Shown piece by piece: positions 1-12,760 of a stretch of DNA of 64,000 nucleotides. The stretch spans positions 1,606,008 to 1,670,007 of the forward strand of contig NC_066844.1 in the NCBI RefSeq assembly GCF_001640805.2. Direction: 5' to 3'. This stretch comes from Lates calcarifer. Taxonomy: Eukaryota; Chordata; Actinopteri; Centropomidae. A program made the translations under genes and the position numbers. Each line of letters begins with the position of its first letter. Position 1 is the first letter of the stretch. The notes beneath the pieces were generated by a model. It was not told the DNA's origin, searched no databases, and saw only the letters and a list, made by a program, of their open reading frames with translations.

Positions 1-149
1 GGGACGGTCACCTGATTCCTCGTCTGGAACTCGATCGTGTTTCGTGATAGGTGCAAACAAAAGGGAGACTAGGGCTGTGGTCGAAATCTCCTTACCTAAT
101 CACGAGGTTAAAGAAAGATGTGAAGGATAACAGGGTTAAATTAGTCTTA

Positions 150-365
150 AAACCCGGAAATAAGAAGCATTTTAGCACCTCGTCCTAAAGTCAGTGGGTT
201 TTTTGAATGTGGTTTGGTTATATGGTTTGACATTTTGTGCTACAACATAAAATATGATAGAAAACATCTCACTTACTCGCTAACATTAGCTTTTTACTTC
301 TGGTGACTGTATTTAGGTTCAAGGGAACCAAGGTGATGCTGACTTCCGGGTTACAAAAATACATC
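150..365. repeat. Degenerate copy of dispersed repeat family B
   Basis: Shares phrases with copies near 11.8, 30.2, 36.9 and 62.8 kb: an aagtcagtgggttttt-like block followed, about 150 bases on, by a gggaaccaaggtgatgct-like block. Much diverged; ends uncertain. Confidence 0.4.
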
Positions 366-392
366 AGCACTGCGCCACTTTTTAAAACCAGC

Positions 393-398
393 TTTATT
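393..398 (-). promoter_or_regulatory. Poly(A) signal of the CD300/pIgR-like gene
   Basis: AATAAA on the minus strand, followed by GC, about 530 bases downstream of the stop codon of the receptor gene. It would give a 3' UTR of roughly 0.55 kb. No other gene on this strand lies nearby to claim it. Confidence 0.5.
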
Positions 399-926
399 TA
401 TAACACATGGACGATAAGTACAGTGACACAGAAGATTGAAATGTTGAAATAATACAACAGCATGAAAGGAACCTTCCTAAGCAAAAAAGACTTCAAATAA
501 TCCCATGTTCCGTCTCTGAGAAGTAAAAAAACAGATGCCTGAAGCAGAGCAGTATCTGTGATAAGATAGATCAGCCTGTAATATTGATCTTGCAGATATA
601 TCAGTAGGGCTCTAAAACATATTTCAGCTAAGCTTTAGGCTTCAGGAGTAAATAACAACACAGGATTCTTCTACTATTTACAGATCAGTGTTAATCCTGT
701 GTCTCCAAGTCACTGGGATTTAAGGCGATGGAGTCCAACATTCAAATATCTTGGTGTATTTCCTGAGTCTGAGCTGGATTTCATTGTAAACACATCAAAA
801 GTGAATGGAACTGAAACCTCGGCCATAGATGTTGGCCGATCCATTCAGTGACCTGTCACACCCTGTGTGGATCCTCATTAACTGTGATTCTCCACTCATT
901 TACTCAGCTTTGACCTTTAATGTCAC

Positions 927-3900
927 CTATCTATACTCCACAGTAGTATATTCAGAGGCAGAGGAGTTCGGCCTGGGGATCAGCCCCTCACCACCAACGC
1001 TGTCAGAGCTGTTCTGAACCTTTATTTTAAACAGAATTAAATTACAAACAGATTAATATTAATACATTAACACAATCATTCCAGGGCTTCTATATTCACT
1101 GGGACATTTGGTGTTATCTGTATTAATGAAACAAGTCCCAGGAGGTCTGTCTTTTGTTTGCAGCCCAAATTCTTAATGAAAGCATATGCATAGTATAAAC
1201 CTGCACGCTGAGACATACATTTACACACTAACCTCTCTGATGTGCTGTGCTTTGGCTTCATTTCTTGTGTTGTTTAAATCAGAAAATCCTGCGACCAAGT
1301 GAAGGAAGAGAAGAAAAAGGAAAATAACAAACAGAGAAACGTTTTACTTGCACCACTTCTCATCAAACTGACACACGGCGGTTTATGTGTGCTTGTTTTG
1401 TGTTTTGCAAACTGATAAAAACTTACGTTTGCCAATAAGGACTAAAATTAACACAAGCAGCTGCAGCAAGACGGGCACACAGACAGTCACAATAATGACT
1501 GGGTCAAAGCCACCTGCAAGATACACAACCAGCATTGATTAAACACAGTCAACACACATCTTCATCATCCAGAGCTGTCTGTGTTGAGGAATTTTACAGA
1601 AACTGAACTGTATTTAAAACATGAGAACATCTTCCTCCTCCCACTGAACTGACTCCTGCAGCAGAAGGTTGAAGATATCAAACATGCTCTCACCATGACT
1701 TGGCCCTGGTGTCGATGGTGGCCCTGAAAACAAACACAGAGTGCATTTAAGTTGTACATGAACTTTCATAAATTAATATGGTCTCAACAAGGGACAGAAA
1801 ATATCAAGTAAACTTTGACTAAACTTAGAAAATAGAAAATACATTTCTTATTTCAACATTTTGAGAAAAACAAAGAAAAACCCTCAAACCCTCATATTCA
1901 CTTAAAAACAGAGCAATTGTTGATGTTATTAGAAGTAGTAGTGCAAGTTGTACGTTAGAGTTTTCATGAATTAATGTGGTTTCAACAAGGGACAGAAAAT
2001 ATGAAAAAAATTCAGGATGCTATTGGTAACAAGGCCACAAGTGCAGATAACAGAAAAACTCAAATTCAGATCAGTCCACCTACAGTCTGAACCAGGGTCA
2101 GATAACATCCAGACAATAAATTAACATGACTCACCTACGGTCATCAACAATCTGTTGAAGAACAGGTTGCTGCGTCCTTTGTCAGTGGTTTCTGCTCCAC
2201 ACCAGTATGTCCCAGTGTCGTCTGTTGTTAGGTTTCTCACTGTTATGGTGATGTTTCTCTTCCCTGTGTCGTCCTTCATAGAAAACTTCCCATTGTCCAT
2301 GTTGGGCTGTGTGGTGCTGACTAGATGTTGACATATAGATGGATCTTCCCCTTTACAAATGAATTTATCAGTGGGAGGATTGTTTGTTTGGTACTTACAC
2401 CAGTATGAGATATTCTGTCCAACAGTTGAGGATCTTGTGAAGTTTGTAATACCTGTAGACAGACACAGAGGTTAAATAAAACATTAGCTTACTTCTTAAA
2501 GTATTTGTCAACATAATTTAGTCATTAATATATGTATGGTCAAACCTCAGAGGCTGCAGATGTTAATTACTCACCTTGAACCTCTAGTTGTATTTTTTTT
2601 CGTGCAGCACGGTGATATTTGTCATTTGATTTCAGTCCACACCAGTAGACACCAGCATCGTCTGAGGACACGTTACTGATGGAAATGTTGAAGCCCCTTT
2701 TAGTGCTTGTGAGAGTGAACCTCTTGTTTAAACTTTTAGAAGATTCTGTTGATAATATTTCCTCACAGATGCCATTTGTGTCTTTGCAGAAAAACTTGAG
2801 TCTGGACTTGTCTTTATTTTCTGGGTAATCACAGATGATGGTGGTTTTAGCTGTTCTGTACGCAGTTTGATTAAATGGTTCCTGGCAGCCGTTCTTTCCT
2901 AAAGATAAAAAACAAAGATAAAAGATGAAAGTATGTAAGTGAGAGGGGGTAACGGTGTAATGAGTCTGACACTGAAATTGAAACTACAGTATGAGCTTCT
3001 ACAATCTCGTATCACAATGCAGGAAGACAGAGCTGTGGTACAACCCCCCACTTCCACAGAATTAATGCAACAACAAGAGGCGCCAACGTGACACCAAAAA
3101 AATAACACAGAAGTTGTAACAGATATGTATGCTGTAGCAGATAATACATGAAACTTTCCTCTTGTAATATATAAGCAGCACTTTTTTGATAGAATGATTC
3201 ACAGATAAATAAACTGAAATATCTTACCATCTGTTAAATTCACTTTCACAGAATAAGTTTGTCTTGTGTCAGGTTTACAGCTGTATTTCCAAGCATCCTT
3301 TACACTAAGTTGTTTGATAACCAACAACTTCACTTTCTCATTTTTGGTGTCATTGTACAGATGAAATCTGCCATCCCATCCCTTACTTCTGTCTTCAATG
3401 ATCAGATGAGGGGATTCAATCACAAAACTTTGATTTTGTCCTGTTGTTGTAGAATAATTACACATGAATTCAATCCATCCTCCTGCACATCCCCTCAGTT
3501 CAGACGTGGCCTCACATCCTGTAGAGAAGATAAAGAGAAAAGTTCACATCATGTTAGATACTGAAACAATCTCAGCTGCTGCAGTGATCTGAATTAATAC
3601 ATTTTATTTATTTTTTATTTCATCAGAGAAAGAGAGACCTGAGAACAACAAAGTATCCATGATCAGACAAATACGCAACTATAAGAAACAACTTATAAAG
3701 ATAATTACAAAAGTGATAAAAACACATCAGATGATAAAGTTTTAAAATCTCCAGGGCGAATGAAAGAGTCATTTACACAACATACAACATCCACTGTGTA
3801 GCTCAATCAGTGGGTAATATTTCATGAACCAGCAGAGCTCTGAGATGAATATATTAATTATCAGTAACAGAGGATTCATCTTCTGAAAAACACCTCCTGC

Positions 3901-4632
3901 TGTTATTTTCCTCTTTGAGACAGTTTGAACCAATGTTCAGTGTTGGTTAATAACCTCTCAGTATTTATCAGCAGGTTGTCGTTCAAACCAAGGTTTTTGA
4001 GAGTAAAATCTAACACTTGGGTGGGTTTTTTAAAAAACAGGAAAAGTTTGTAATAATAAGCCTCACAAACACCCAGCTATATATTAATTTATTTAGGTAT
4101 TTTTCATTTTCAATAACGCTACGGCAGCAGGAAATATTTTCAGAGCTTAAAATGGCGGCCAAAAGAAGCTGTAATATCATAGATTTTTACTGTTGCTTGT
4201 TGTCGACTTTTAAGACCAAGCAGCACAAAAATAAGTCTGAATTCTTGTTGTGTCCTCGATGAATATCAGCAACCCATGTTTATGTGCTAACTATCGAGAA
4301 AAATGCAATATAGATCAATTAAAAAATCCTCACTTCCTGTTTTCAGTAACAGGCTGCAGGTTGTATCAGATGTAAAACCTCAGCTCTGATACATGATCAC
4401 ATGAAATCACAAATATCATCTTTGTCCCTGAGCATTTTTAGCTGGAAACTAAAACCTTTTATTAACAGTTGTATCACTGTTGTGTTTAACATCTGTATTA
4501 AATTGAGTGATAAATGCAGTTGACTTTTTTTGACCCCTGTGAAATCAGTAATATCAGTAATCAGACAGTAGTCTTGTTTTTACCTGTCAGCAGTGAGAGG
4601 ACAAGTAGAAGAAAACTCCTCATGTTGTTCAT
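927..4632 (-). CDS. CD300/pIgR-like receptor, three Ig V domains, ITIM-like tail
   Basis: Cell-surface immunoglobulin receptor of the CD300 (CMRF35-like)/polymeric Ig receptor-like family. Eight coding exons, all phases agreeing: 4584-4632, 3228-3518, 2575-2898, 2135-2452, 1694-1723, 1427-1513, 1233-1288, 927-1013; about 413 residues. Exon 1 encodes a hydrophobic signal peptide (MNNMRSFLLLVLSLLTG). Exons 2-4 each encode one Ig domain (about residues 17-114, 114-221, 222-327), with GCAGGWIEF at the start of D1, DDAGVYWCG in D2 and DDTGTYWCG in D3. D1 has DAWKYSC, without the usual Trp before Cys. A short Pro/Ser stalk follows, then a transmembrane helix (about 342-364). The cytoplasmic tail ends in SEYTTVEYR; SEYTTV fits the S-x-Y-x-x-V ITIM pattern. 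No charged residue lies in the membrane helix, so an inhibitory rather than adaptor-coupled role is inferred. ITIM signalling through SHP phosphatases is family knowledge, not shown here. The exact orthologue is unclear, as these genes are multicopy in fish. Confidence 0.85.
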
Positions 4633-4639
4633 CTTGGTG

Positions 4640-5274
4640 CTGAAGTCCTGAGAGAGACAGTTTAACTCAAGTTGTTCTCATCAGCTCCTCTTTACTTTTG
4701 TTGGTTGATCTCCAGTGGGTTTCTATTTTAGGAAACCCAGCCCCTTCTATTCTTCTTCCTTTTTTTTTTTTCTTTCTCTTTCCTTCACTCTCACTGAGTC
4801 TTTGCACATTACAATATAAAGTCTTCTCTCTCACCCCGGGAGAGTTATTGAACATAACATCTTGATCAGCAGATTACACAGTATTAAGAACTCGTTTAAC
4901 AGGTTTTCCCTGACATTTATAAGGCTTTGATACTGCAGCAATAACGTCATCGTCACTGACAAAATGGCGACCACTGAGCTCCTTCTTCATCTTGGGGAGG
5001 AGGTCGTAGTCTGAGGTGAACATCAGGTGAACAGGGTGGGTTCAGATCCACATTCAGTGGACAACTGCACAAAGCCGATGTTCCTGTGTCCTGTGGTTAA
5101 CTTGTTTCTTAAATATCGCTGCACTCTGTTCATCACCATGTGATTTTTCTGCACTGATAATAAGTGGTTCTGACTTCCTCAGTAAAAGACAGAGGCGGAT
5201 TTTACGCTACATCTCAAACAAATCCATCAGATTAGACACAAACTGCACCGAGATGTTCAGAGTGTCACTTCCAC
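4640..5274. other. Intergenic region, receptor promoter side
   Basis: Between the receptor start codon and the cand2 3' end. Contains a T-rich tract near 4758-4790 that reads as a polypurine tract on the minus strand, just upstream of the receptor gene. No open frame or RNA gene was recognised. Confidence 0.4.
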
Positions 5275-5280
5275 TTTATT
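5275..5280 (-). promoter_or_regulatory. Poly(A) signal of cand2
   Basis: AATAAA on the minus strand about 210 bases past the cand2 stop. This gives a short 3' UTR and places the gene end about 0.6 kb from the start of the receptor gene on the same strand. Confidence 0.5.
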
Positions 5281-5486
5281 TCATGTGAACTAAATTAAAC
5301 CCAGGTCTCACTGACAGAGACACAAGTTCATTAAAGGGATTCAAACTAAAAAGCCTGAAGCTCAGTTGGACAATATGTCACTTTCAAAATAAAGCTGTGC
5401 TGTTATAACAAATCTGACCAGTGCTTTAATCTACTGTATTATTAAAAAAACATCGTAATAAAACCTCTCTCTCCGTCGTCCAGCGT

Positions 5487-8400
5487 CTAGCTCATGTCCA
5501 TGCTCTCTGCAGGTCCTAAGCCTCCCTCCCCTCCCTGGACGCTCTGGTAGATGGACGCCATGTCAGCGTTGTTCTGATCTGGTTGGCGAAGTCGGCCATG
5601 CTGGGGCTCCTCTCCACCGGGCACGGCCAGCAGGGCGGCGACGGCGCGCATGGCGAACGCCGCAGCTCCTCCTGCTTCTCAAACTCCTGCTTCACAGAGC
5701 CGGCCTTCACCTGCGGGGCGATGAAGAGATCAATAGGCTTTGCTTTGTGCACATGAAAACCACTCAGGGCCAAACAGAATGAATTACCACTCCTGGCTGC
5801 AGAGGGCGCTGCTGCTCAGCAAAGTTACATTTTGCTGCTTTAAATAAAGAGGAAAGAAAACCTGTCAACTAGTTAGCCAGGCATGCTAACACTGGTAGCC
5901 TGTGTTAGAGCAGACATCCGTCATAATTTTTGCTTTTGTGTCTTTGATTTGACATTTGCTGTTTGTGGGGGAAAGGAAATGGTTTATTATGAAACTGGTG
6001 ATGAGAGGCTCCAAAATGTCCGTTCACTGAGTCAACAACTTTGTGCACAGAGCTGTGTCAAAATCTGAAGAGGGTTAACAAAGGAGGTAGATTTTTGTTG
6101 TTTAAAGGACCGAAAATGTAAAATCAGTTATGTCATATATTCATAAGTTTGTTTTAATTAGTGTTTAATCGCCTGAAACTAAGAATCGTTGTGAATGAGA
6201 TCTTTATATCTACACATGGAGTGGGTCTGCCATGTTTCTACAGTAGCCCAGAAAGGACAAACAAACCCTGGCTCCGGAGAGGAGCTTTCACTTTCTTCTC
6301 CGACACACTCAGAAAGGGAGGGATGTTCATGTGGTTGTAATCTGTAAACTCACCACCAGGTGTCACTAAATCCTTCACACTGGTCCTTTAAAGTTTCTGT
6401 TAACAGCAGCAAAACAGTCTTTTATTAAAACCTGTTTAAAACAAGTTGTGTCTGTGGAGCCCTGTGGACTTACAGCTGGGTTTCACTGGCGCCCAAACTA
6501 TATACACTTTAGCTTCAATTCACAACAAAACAGAAGTCCAGCCTCCATATTCAGGCGACTGGAGTCTCATGAAAAAATTTCACTCAGGGATCAAATTTGA
6601 CCAGGGGTGGTCCTGAACGCCATATCGGAGTAAACACTGTGTGTGTGTGTGTGTTTTAGTACCTTGGTGGTGCAGGTAGCTTTAAGAGGCTCCACCAGTC
6701 TGTCCAGTCTCTGGAGAACAGCAGCAGGACACAGGGAGACCAGTCTGGCCAGCATCAGGAAGGTCAGCATCTACAGCACCAACACAAGCATGTATCAGCA
6801 TCTACATGAATCATTTAAGACGAGAAATATGTGGTGCAGTTGTGCAAAACTTGAGCTGGTGGGGGTTTGTTTTCCCACCCACCCTGATATCATAGTGGTC
6901 TTTGAGTCCTTCCTCTACATGATCCAGGAACTGCAGGACGTCCAGCCCCTCCAGGCAGCTGTCCAGCAGAGTGTACATGCACTCGAACGCAGCTTTACGC
7001 ACGTCCAGACCATCGTCCACCGTGTGTTTGAACGGACCCATCTCCACCTGCGGCACGCAAACATTTAAACACCTGCACACAGAGCTTTGAAACACCACCA
7101 CACCTCACACCTGCAGCTCCCCAACCGGCCGACCCACCTCTCTGATGAGGTCCTTCCTGATCTGGGTCTCCTTGTAGAGGTGAGGCAGCACCGTTCCCAG
7201 GAGGCCGCGGATCAGAGATGGTTTGTTATGAGCCGCGGAGTTGAACATCACCAACGCGACACGACGCACATTGATGTCGTTGTCCTGCAGGGTCTTCAGG
7301 AAGTCACCTGTCAAACAGAGAGTCATCTTAAACAAGTCAGCTGTTACTGAGCTGCTTTCTGTTACTGACGTTTTTAAAAATATTTTCTGACATTTTACAA
7401 ACCAAATAATTCATCAAATAATCCTCAGATTTACTGTTGCAGCCCTAAAATGAGTTTGTCCTCTGAAAGAGTGTGTTTGTGTTTGTGTCTCACCGATGCA
7501 GTCTTTGAGCAGTGAATCTATGGGAGCAGGTTGGTCGACAATAGTGAACTTGATCGCCGTCACCACTGTGCTGCGAGCCAGAGGAGAACCTGTGAGGGAG
7601 GAGGGGAGGTAAAGTGCAAGGTCACAGTCTCCTCCTGTTAATTAAAGAACCTTTGTTGAATGAAAGTAAAGCTATAACAGTTCATATGTGATTATTCAGT
7701 GTGATAAACTCTCCCTTTATTTGTTAGAAAACCAGACTGGACACATGGAAAGACTTCAGCAGCAAAATGATTCCACTGATCTATAAAAAATCTATTGCTC
7801 TTTATTATTTGTCACTTTATTGTAAACTCTTTTGTCCACATCAGGATCCTGTAGGAATGATGATGCTAGTAGTTTTCACCTGAAGAAAAGGCACAAAGAT
7901 ATCTTTGTTTTTCAGCGTATTTCAATGTATGTTCTGTCACCAAAACACAAAACTGACTCAATGTGAAACACACTGCTATAAACAGTGAAATTAGCAGAGT
8001 GTTCACTACTACTGATGTGAGTGGCAGCCATCTTGAATTCTTATCTCAGGATTTTTCAGACTTTCCGAGTTGGAAATCTGACGTCAGGGGACGCTGCAGT
8101 CGAAACGTCCAACTACCATCAAACTGCTCGTCTCTCTTCAGCACTTTTGAATCTCAAAACTTTTTGGTCAACAGTTTTGGTCTTAACTGTTCAACCGTCA
8201 CTGGAGGAAACTGTCCTGATAAAAAACTGTTAACAAACCAAACGTCATGACAACCTGACCAGCATCTGCACAGATATTTTGCTCTGGATGAGGAGCAGTG
8301 TACCAGCTTTCAGCTGCTGTTTGAGTCTGGGTAACAGCTGTGCAGGGTTGACTAAGGTCAGTTTTCCCAGACATTCAGCCACCAGGTTCCTGGTCCCCTC

Positions 8401-11400
8401 CTCCTGACACTCGCAGTTCTGAAACAGCAGAGCCCAGATCGACTCGACGTGGGGCGAGAGACTAGAGGCTGGACAGGCACTGGACAGAGAGAGAGAGTTT
8501 CATGATGAAAAACATTGGTTTTATTAACTTAAATAATGAAGAGAAAGAGCTGCAGGAATCAAATCCCCAACTCAAAATTATCCTCTGCTTCCTCCATAAA
8601 AAAAAAAAAAAACTTTAACCTGCAATACATGTTTTGGCCAACTGGTGGCAGCAGAAACAACCTGAAAAAGAGAGGTAAGACTGATGACGAACACAAACTC
8701 ATGAACACACACCTGATGACTTCTTTGAGCGAGTGTAGCAGCAGGTATTGTCTCCGCGGCTGGGAGGAGATTTCCTTCAGCAGGAAGGGCAGGAAGTCGT
8801 TCAGGCTGCCGACCGCCATGCTGCCTAAAGCGCAGGAGGCCGCCGTCTTCACCTGAAAATATACAGCGAATAAACTATTGTGTGAAGTCGTCACCTGCAT
8901 TCACAGAGGAGAACGTCGAGCTGAACAAACCTGCTCGGTACAAACAGTGTGTCGTCGTTCCTCATGTGGTCACAAGCCAGAGAAACCTCCGCTCATGCAT
9001 CCATAATTAATTATTAATTAGCAGTAAAGGTAAAAAACCCAAAGAACAAATCAATAAACATGAGACTTTGTAAGAAGGAAAGTAAAATAAAACTGGAAGA
9101 AAAGTTGGTTTGAAATGTTAAAACAAGACAAAAAAACTCAACTGAAACTTCCATGACGTCTGAGTTTTACCCGTGTGTCTTACCTCCTCACTGGTGGAGG
9201 TGAAGGCCTCCAGGATGACTCCCTGCACCTCCTTACTTCCTCCCAGACTGCCGCTCCTCCCCACCTCCCCGAGACACAGCAGAGCCAGGACACGAGCAGA
9301 CTCAGGAGAGCCGGGACTCTTCACCTGAGGAGGAGGAAAAATACTGTGACACACCGAGTACAGGAGAGCAGAGGAGGAGACATGAGGCTGTAGTAACACA
9401 GCACACCTCCTGTATGAGGCCGGCCACGGTGCCCGGTGTCTCTTTGGGGCAGGCGGAGGACAGAGCGGCCACACAGCGAGCGACAGAGTGGATGGACTGT
9501 CTGTGGACGCCGCCGCCGTCTACTGAGGACGGAGAGCTGTGAAACGGCTCGGTGAGAGACTTCAACAGCTGACTGGAGCAGAGCAGAGGAGAGGAGGAGA
9601 TAATTAATTAATTTATTTATGTTTAATGTGTAAAATCTGTGACTGTTTCATCAGCACCAGACTCCATTGACAAAAACAGGAATTTTACTGAGCAGAGCAC
9701 AGGAGCTGCTGGAATACCACTGCCTCCATCTGTTAGTTTGTTTGTGTTCTTGTTTGACTTTCAGTGGAGGAAGAAGTAATCAGTTACTTTACTTAAGTAA
9801 AAGTTCCACACAATAACACAAACTAACAAACAGATGGAGGCAGTAGTATCCCAGCAGCTCCCTGTGTTCTGCTCTGTGAAATTCCTGTTTCTGTCAAAGG
9901 AGTCTGGTTGATAAATAGTGATGTTTCTGGTTAAACAAAAAGGATCTTCCTCTTTAATAAAAAGCTCTGTCTCTGTAGGAATCCTATCATAATGTTGTCA
10001 GACACTTTTAATAACAGCAATACAATGTATATTCAAAAACATAAGAAAATAAAGTTATCCTTAAGAGTTATCCTTTAAGACAATTTAGAATCAGCTGGGC
10101 TTTAATTGCTTACCTTCATACACTTTTGACGTATGAGCATCTCAATCTCAAATCAGAGTCTGTAAAAGCTTAACTATGCAGCTGTTGTTCCATTTTTTTT
10201 GTCTTATATCAGGCTTCTAATCATTTCATCGTTAATTCAAACTCTGTGGGTTTTGGGAAGTTTAAGTAAGAAGTGGTTATCTGCAGCTTCCATCCAAAAA
10301 CATCAGATTCATATCAGCATTAAACCTCCTCATCTGGGCCTAAACCACCACACCTCGCCCTCTCTCTCTCTGTCGTACCTGTAGCCCAGGTTACTGGTTT
10401 TGGACAGCACCAGAGCCTGCATGAAGTCCAGTATGGCTGCCAGCGCTCCGCCCTGCAGCAGCGGAGAGTGGACGAGCCTGAAGACTCCCGGCAGCACAGA
10501 GGAGCTGATCTTAGCCAGAGAGGAGGGGCAGGCTTTGGCCATGCAGGTCAGCAAGGTGACGGAGACCTGAGCAGAGACAAACTGCATGTTTACTACAACA
10601 GGTTATGTCATGGAAACTCCACATATTTTGGTGCAATCTGCTTCATCATGCTGTCATTTAACATTTTGGCCTAAAGGTTCCACTTTTTCAGTGTTTTATT
10701 TGAAGTTTAGATATAAATAAGAAGATATATTTGTGGGCTTTAATAGTATAGTTTTACATCAAGAAAAAAGAAGAGCAGGGCGTCTCTGAGCCTCTGTTCT
10801 GATTGGCCGACTGTTTGTGATGGAAAATGTGAAGCAGTCAGCGACGAACAGACGTCAAATTTACACCCTGTTTACACGACAGCAGTTTGCTTTTTGCTGT
10901 TATGAGTATTTTCACACAGAATGGAAATATAATGCAGTGAACAAGCGACAGTTTTGTAGTTTCTACGTGATGACGCCTTTTAATCTGTTGTTGTTGTTGT
11001 TGTTGTTGTGTTCAGTGTTTTCCTCCCGACCTGGGACACGTGCATGTCGGCCTCATCCACCAGAGCAGGAAGTTCGCTCAGCACGGGCTCCAGAGCTGCG
11101 GGTTTAATGGCGGCGGCGTGATGAGTGACGAGAGCGGTGAGACAGGCGAGCGTGCCGAGCTTCAGAGCCCGCTGGTTCTTCCTCAAGAAAGATCCCAGCA
11201 CGGACAGAGTCTCAGACAAGATGGACGACAAGTCGATCTGGACGAGGAGATGAAGGGAAGTTAGTGTCATGTTTCCATCTTGATTTTTACTTTTAAATAC
11301 TTCCTGTTTCGTAAACGACCTTTATCGGGGAGGCGGCGATGAGCGTGATGGTCCGAACTGTTGTTAGTCTTGTGATCTCATTCTTTAGTCTCTCCAGGAA

Positions 11401-12496
11401 GATCGCCAAAACCCCCTGCAGCTCCGCCCCCAGATGGTCGCCAAGGTGACACACCATGTGACCCATGCAGGAAATAGCCCTCTCTTTCACTTCCTGGTCG
11501 ATGTCTGTCGCTTTGAGCCTCTTCAGGGTCACAGAAAACACCTCGGAGACACAAAATGAAACAGGAAAGTAAAGAGCAGAGAGAAAATAAACCGTCACAG
11601 ATCAGGAGGAGGAAACCCGAGCCGTCGTACCTGTCTGACAAACGGTTTGGGGTCGAATCCTCCAGCGGTGGCGGTCTGTCCCTGCGGCCTCATCACCCTG
11701 ACGAGCTGCTGAGTGACCAGCAGAGCCTCCGACGTGATCTTATAGAAGGAGTCTTCAACGCACGCCACCACCGGGGGCAGCAGCACCTGCAGAGACCACA
11801 GCAGTCCTCATCATGTTGAGAGACACAAAACCAGGAAGTAAGTTAGCATGTTAGCACTTCCTGTTCCCTCGCCCCAAAGTCAATGGGTTTTTGGTTTGAT
11901 ATCTGATGTTTGAAGCTGTAATGTGTCTTTAAAAAGGCGGTTGCTAACGAGTGTCTAAATGAGACTACAGCTTAGTGGTGGAGACGATAACGTCATGTGA
12001 CCGTGGTGTAGTTAGCTTATCAGCTTTTTATCTTGCTGATTAAAACATTTAAAGATCAGAAACTTTAGTTTATTTTCTGCAATAATCTAAAAACCAATGA
12101 AAAAATCTCTTTTTGCTTTTTGTTGAGGGAATCAGGGTGATGCTAACTTCAGGGTTGGACAACAAAAACTCGTCATCCCTGCAGGACAATTCAAACATCC
12201 TGAGTCAACGTTATGAAAAGAGGTTTGAAGAACCTGCATGTGTGGCTGAAAGGCTTGAGGAGGGTGGGAGAGGAGGAGGACATGGAAGAAGGAGAGAGCA
12301 TCGATCCTCATGTTGGAGGAGGTGGACTTGTCTGTCAGGGAGAAGACTATGCCTGGAGGGGAGGAGGGAGGGAGGGAGGATGGGGGAGGTAAAGGTGGAA
12401 TAAAGGAGAGAGCAGGAGGAGAAAATGAAGTAGATGTTGGGAGGTTTTTAAATGATCAAAGAATAAAAAAGGGGAAGGGAAGCGTAAAATTAAAGT

Positions 12497-12546
<50 letters not shown>

Positions 12547-12698
12547 CAGGTATCAGAGCAGGTATGTGCGGCTCCAGGGCTCCAGGTAAAGTGTGGCTGA
12601 GCTCGGTGAGGAGACAGAAGCAGCCCTGCCGAGACTTGATGCTCTTCTCCTTCAGCTGTCGGTGGAGAGCCTTCACTATCAGCGGCACCTGGTCAGAC

Positions 12699-12760
<62 letters not shown>

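Noticed and set aside
7963..8250. 95-residue plus-strand open frame
   Set aside because: Lies inside a cand2 intron, has no recognisable domain, and has normal intron composition.
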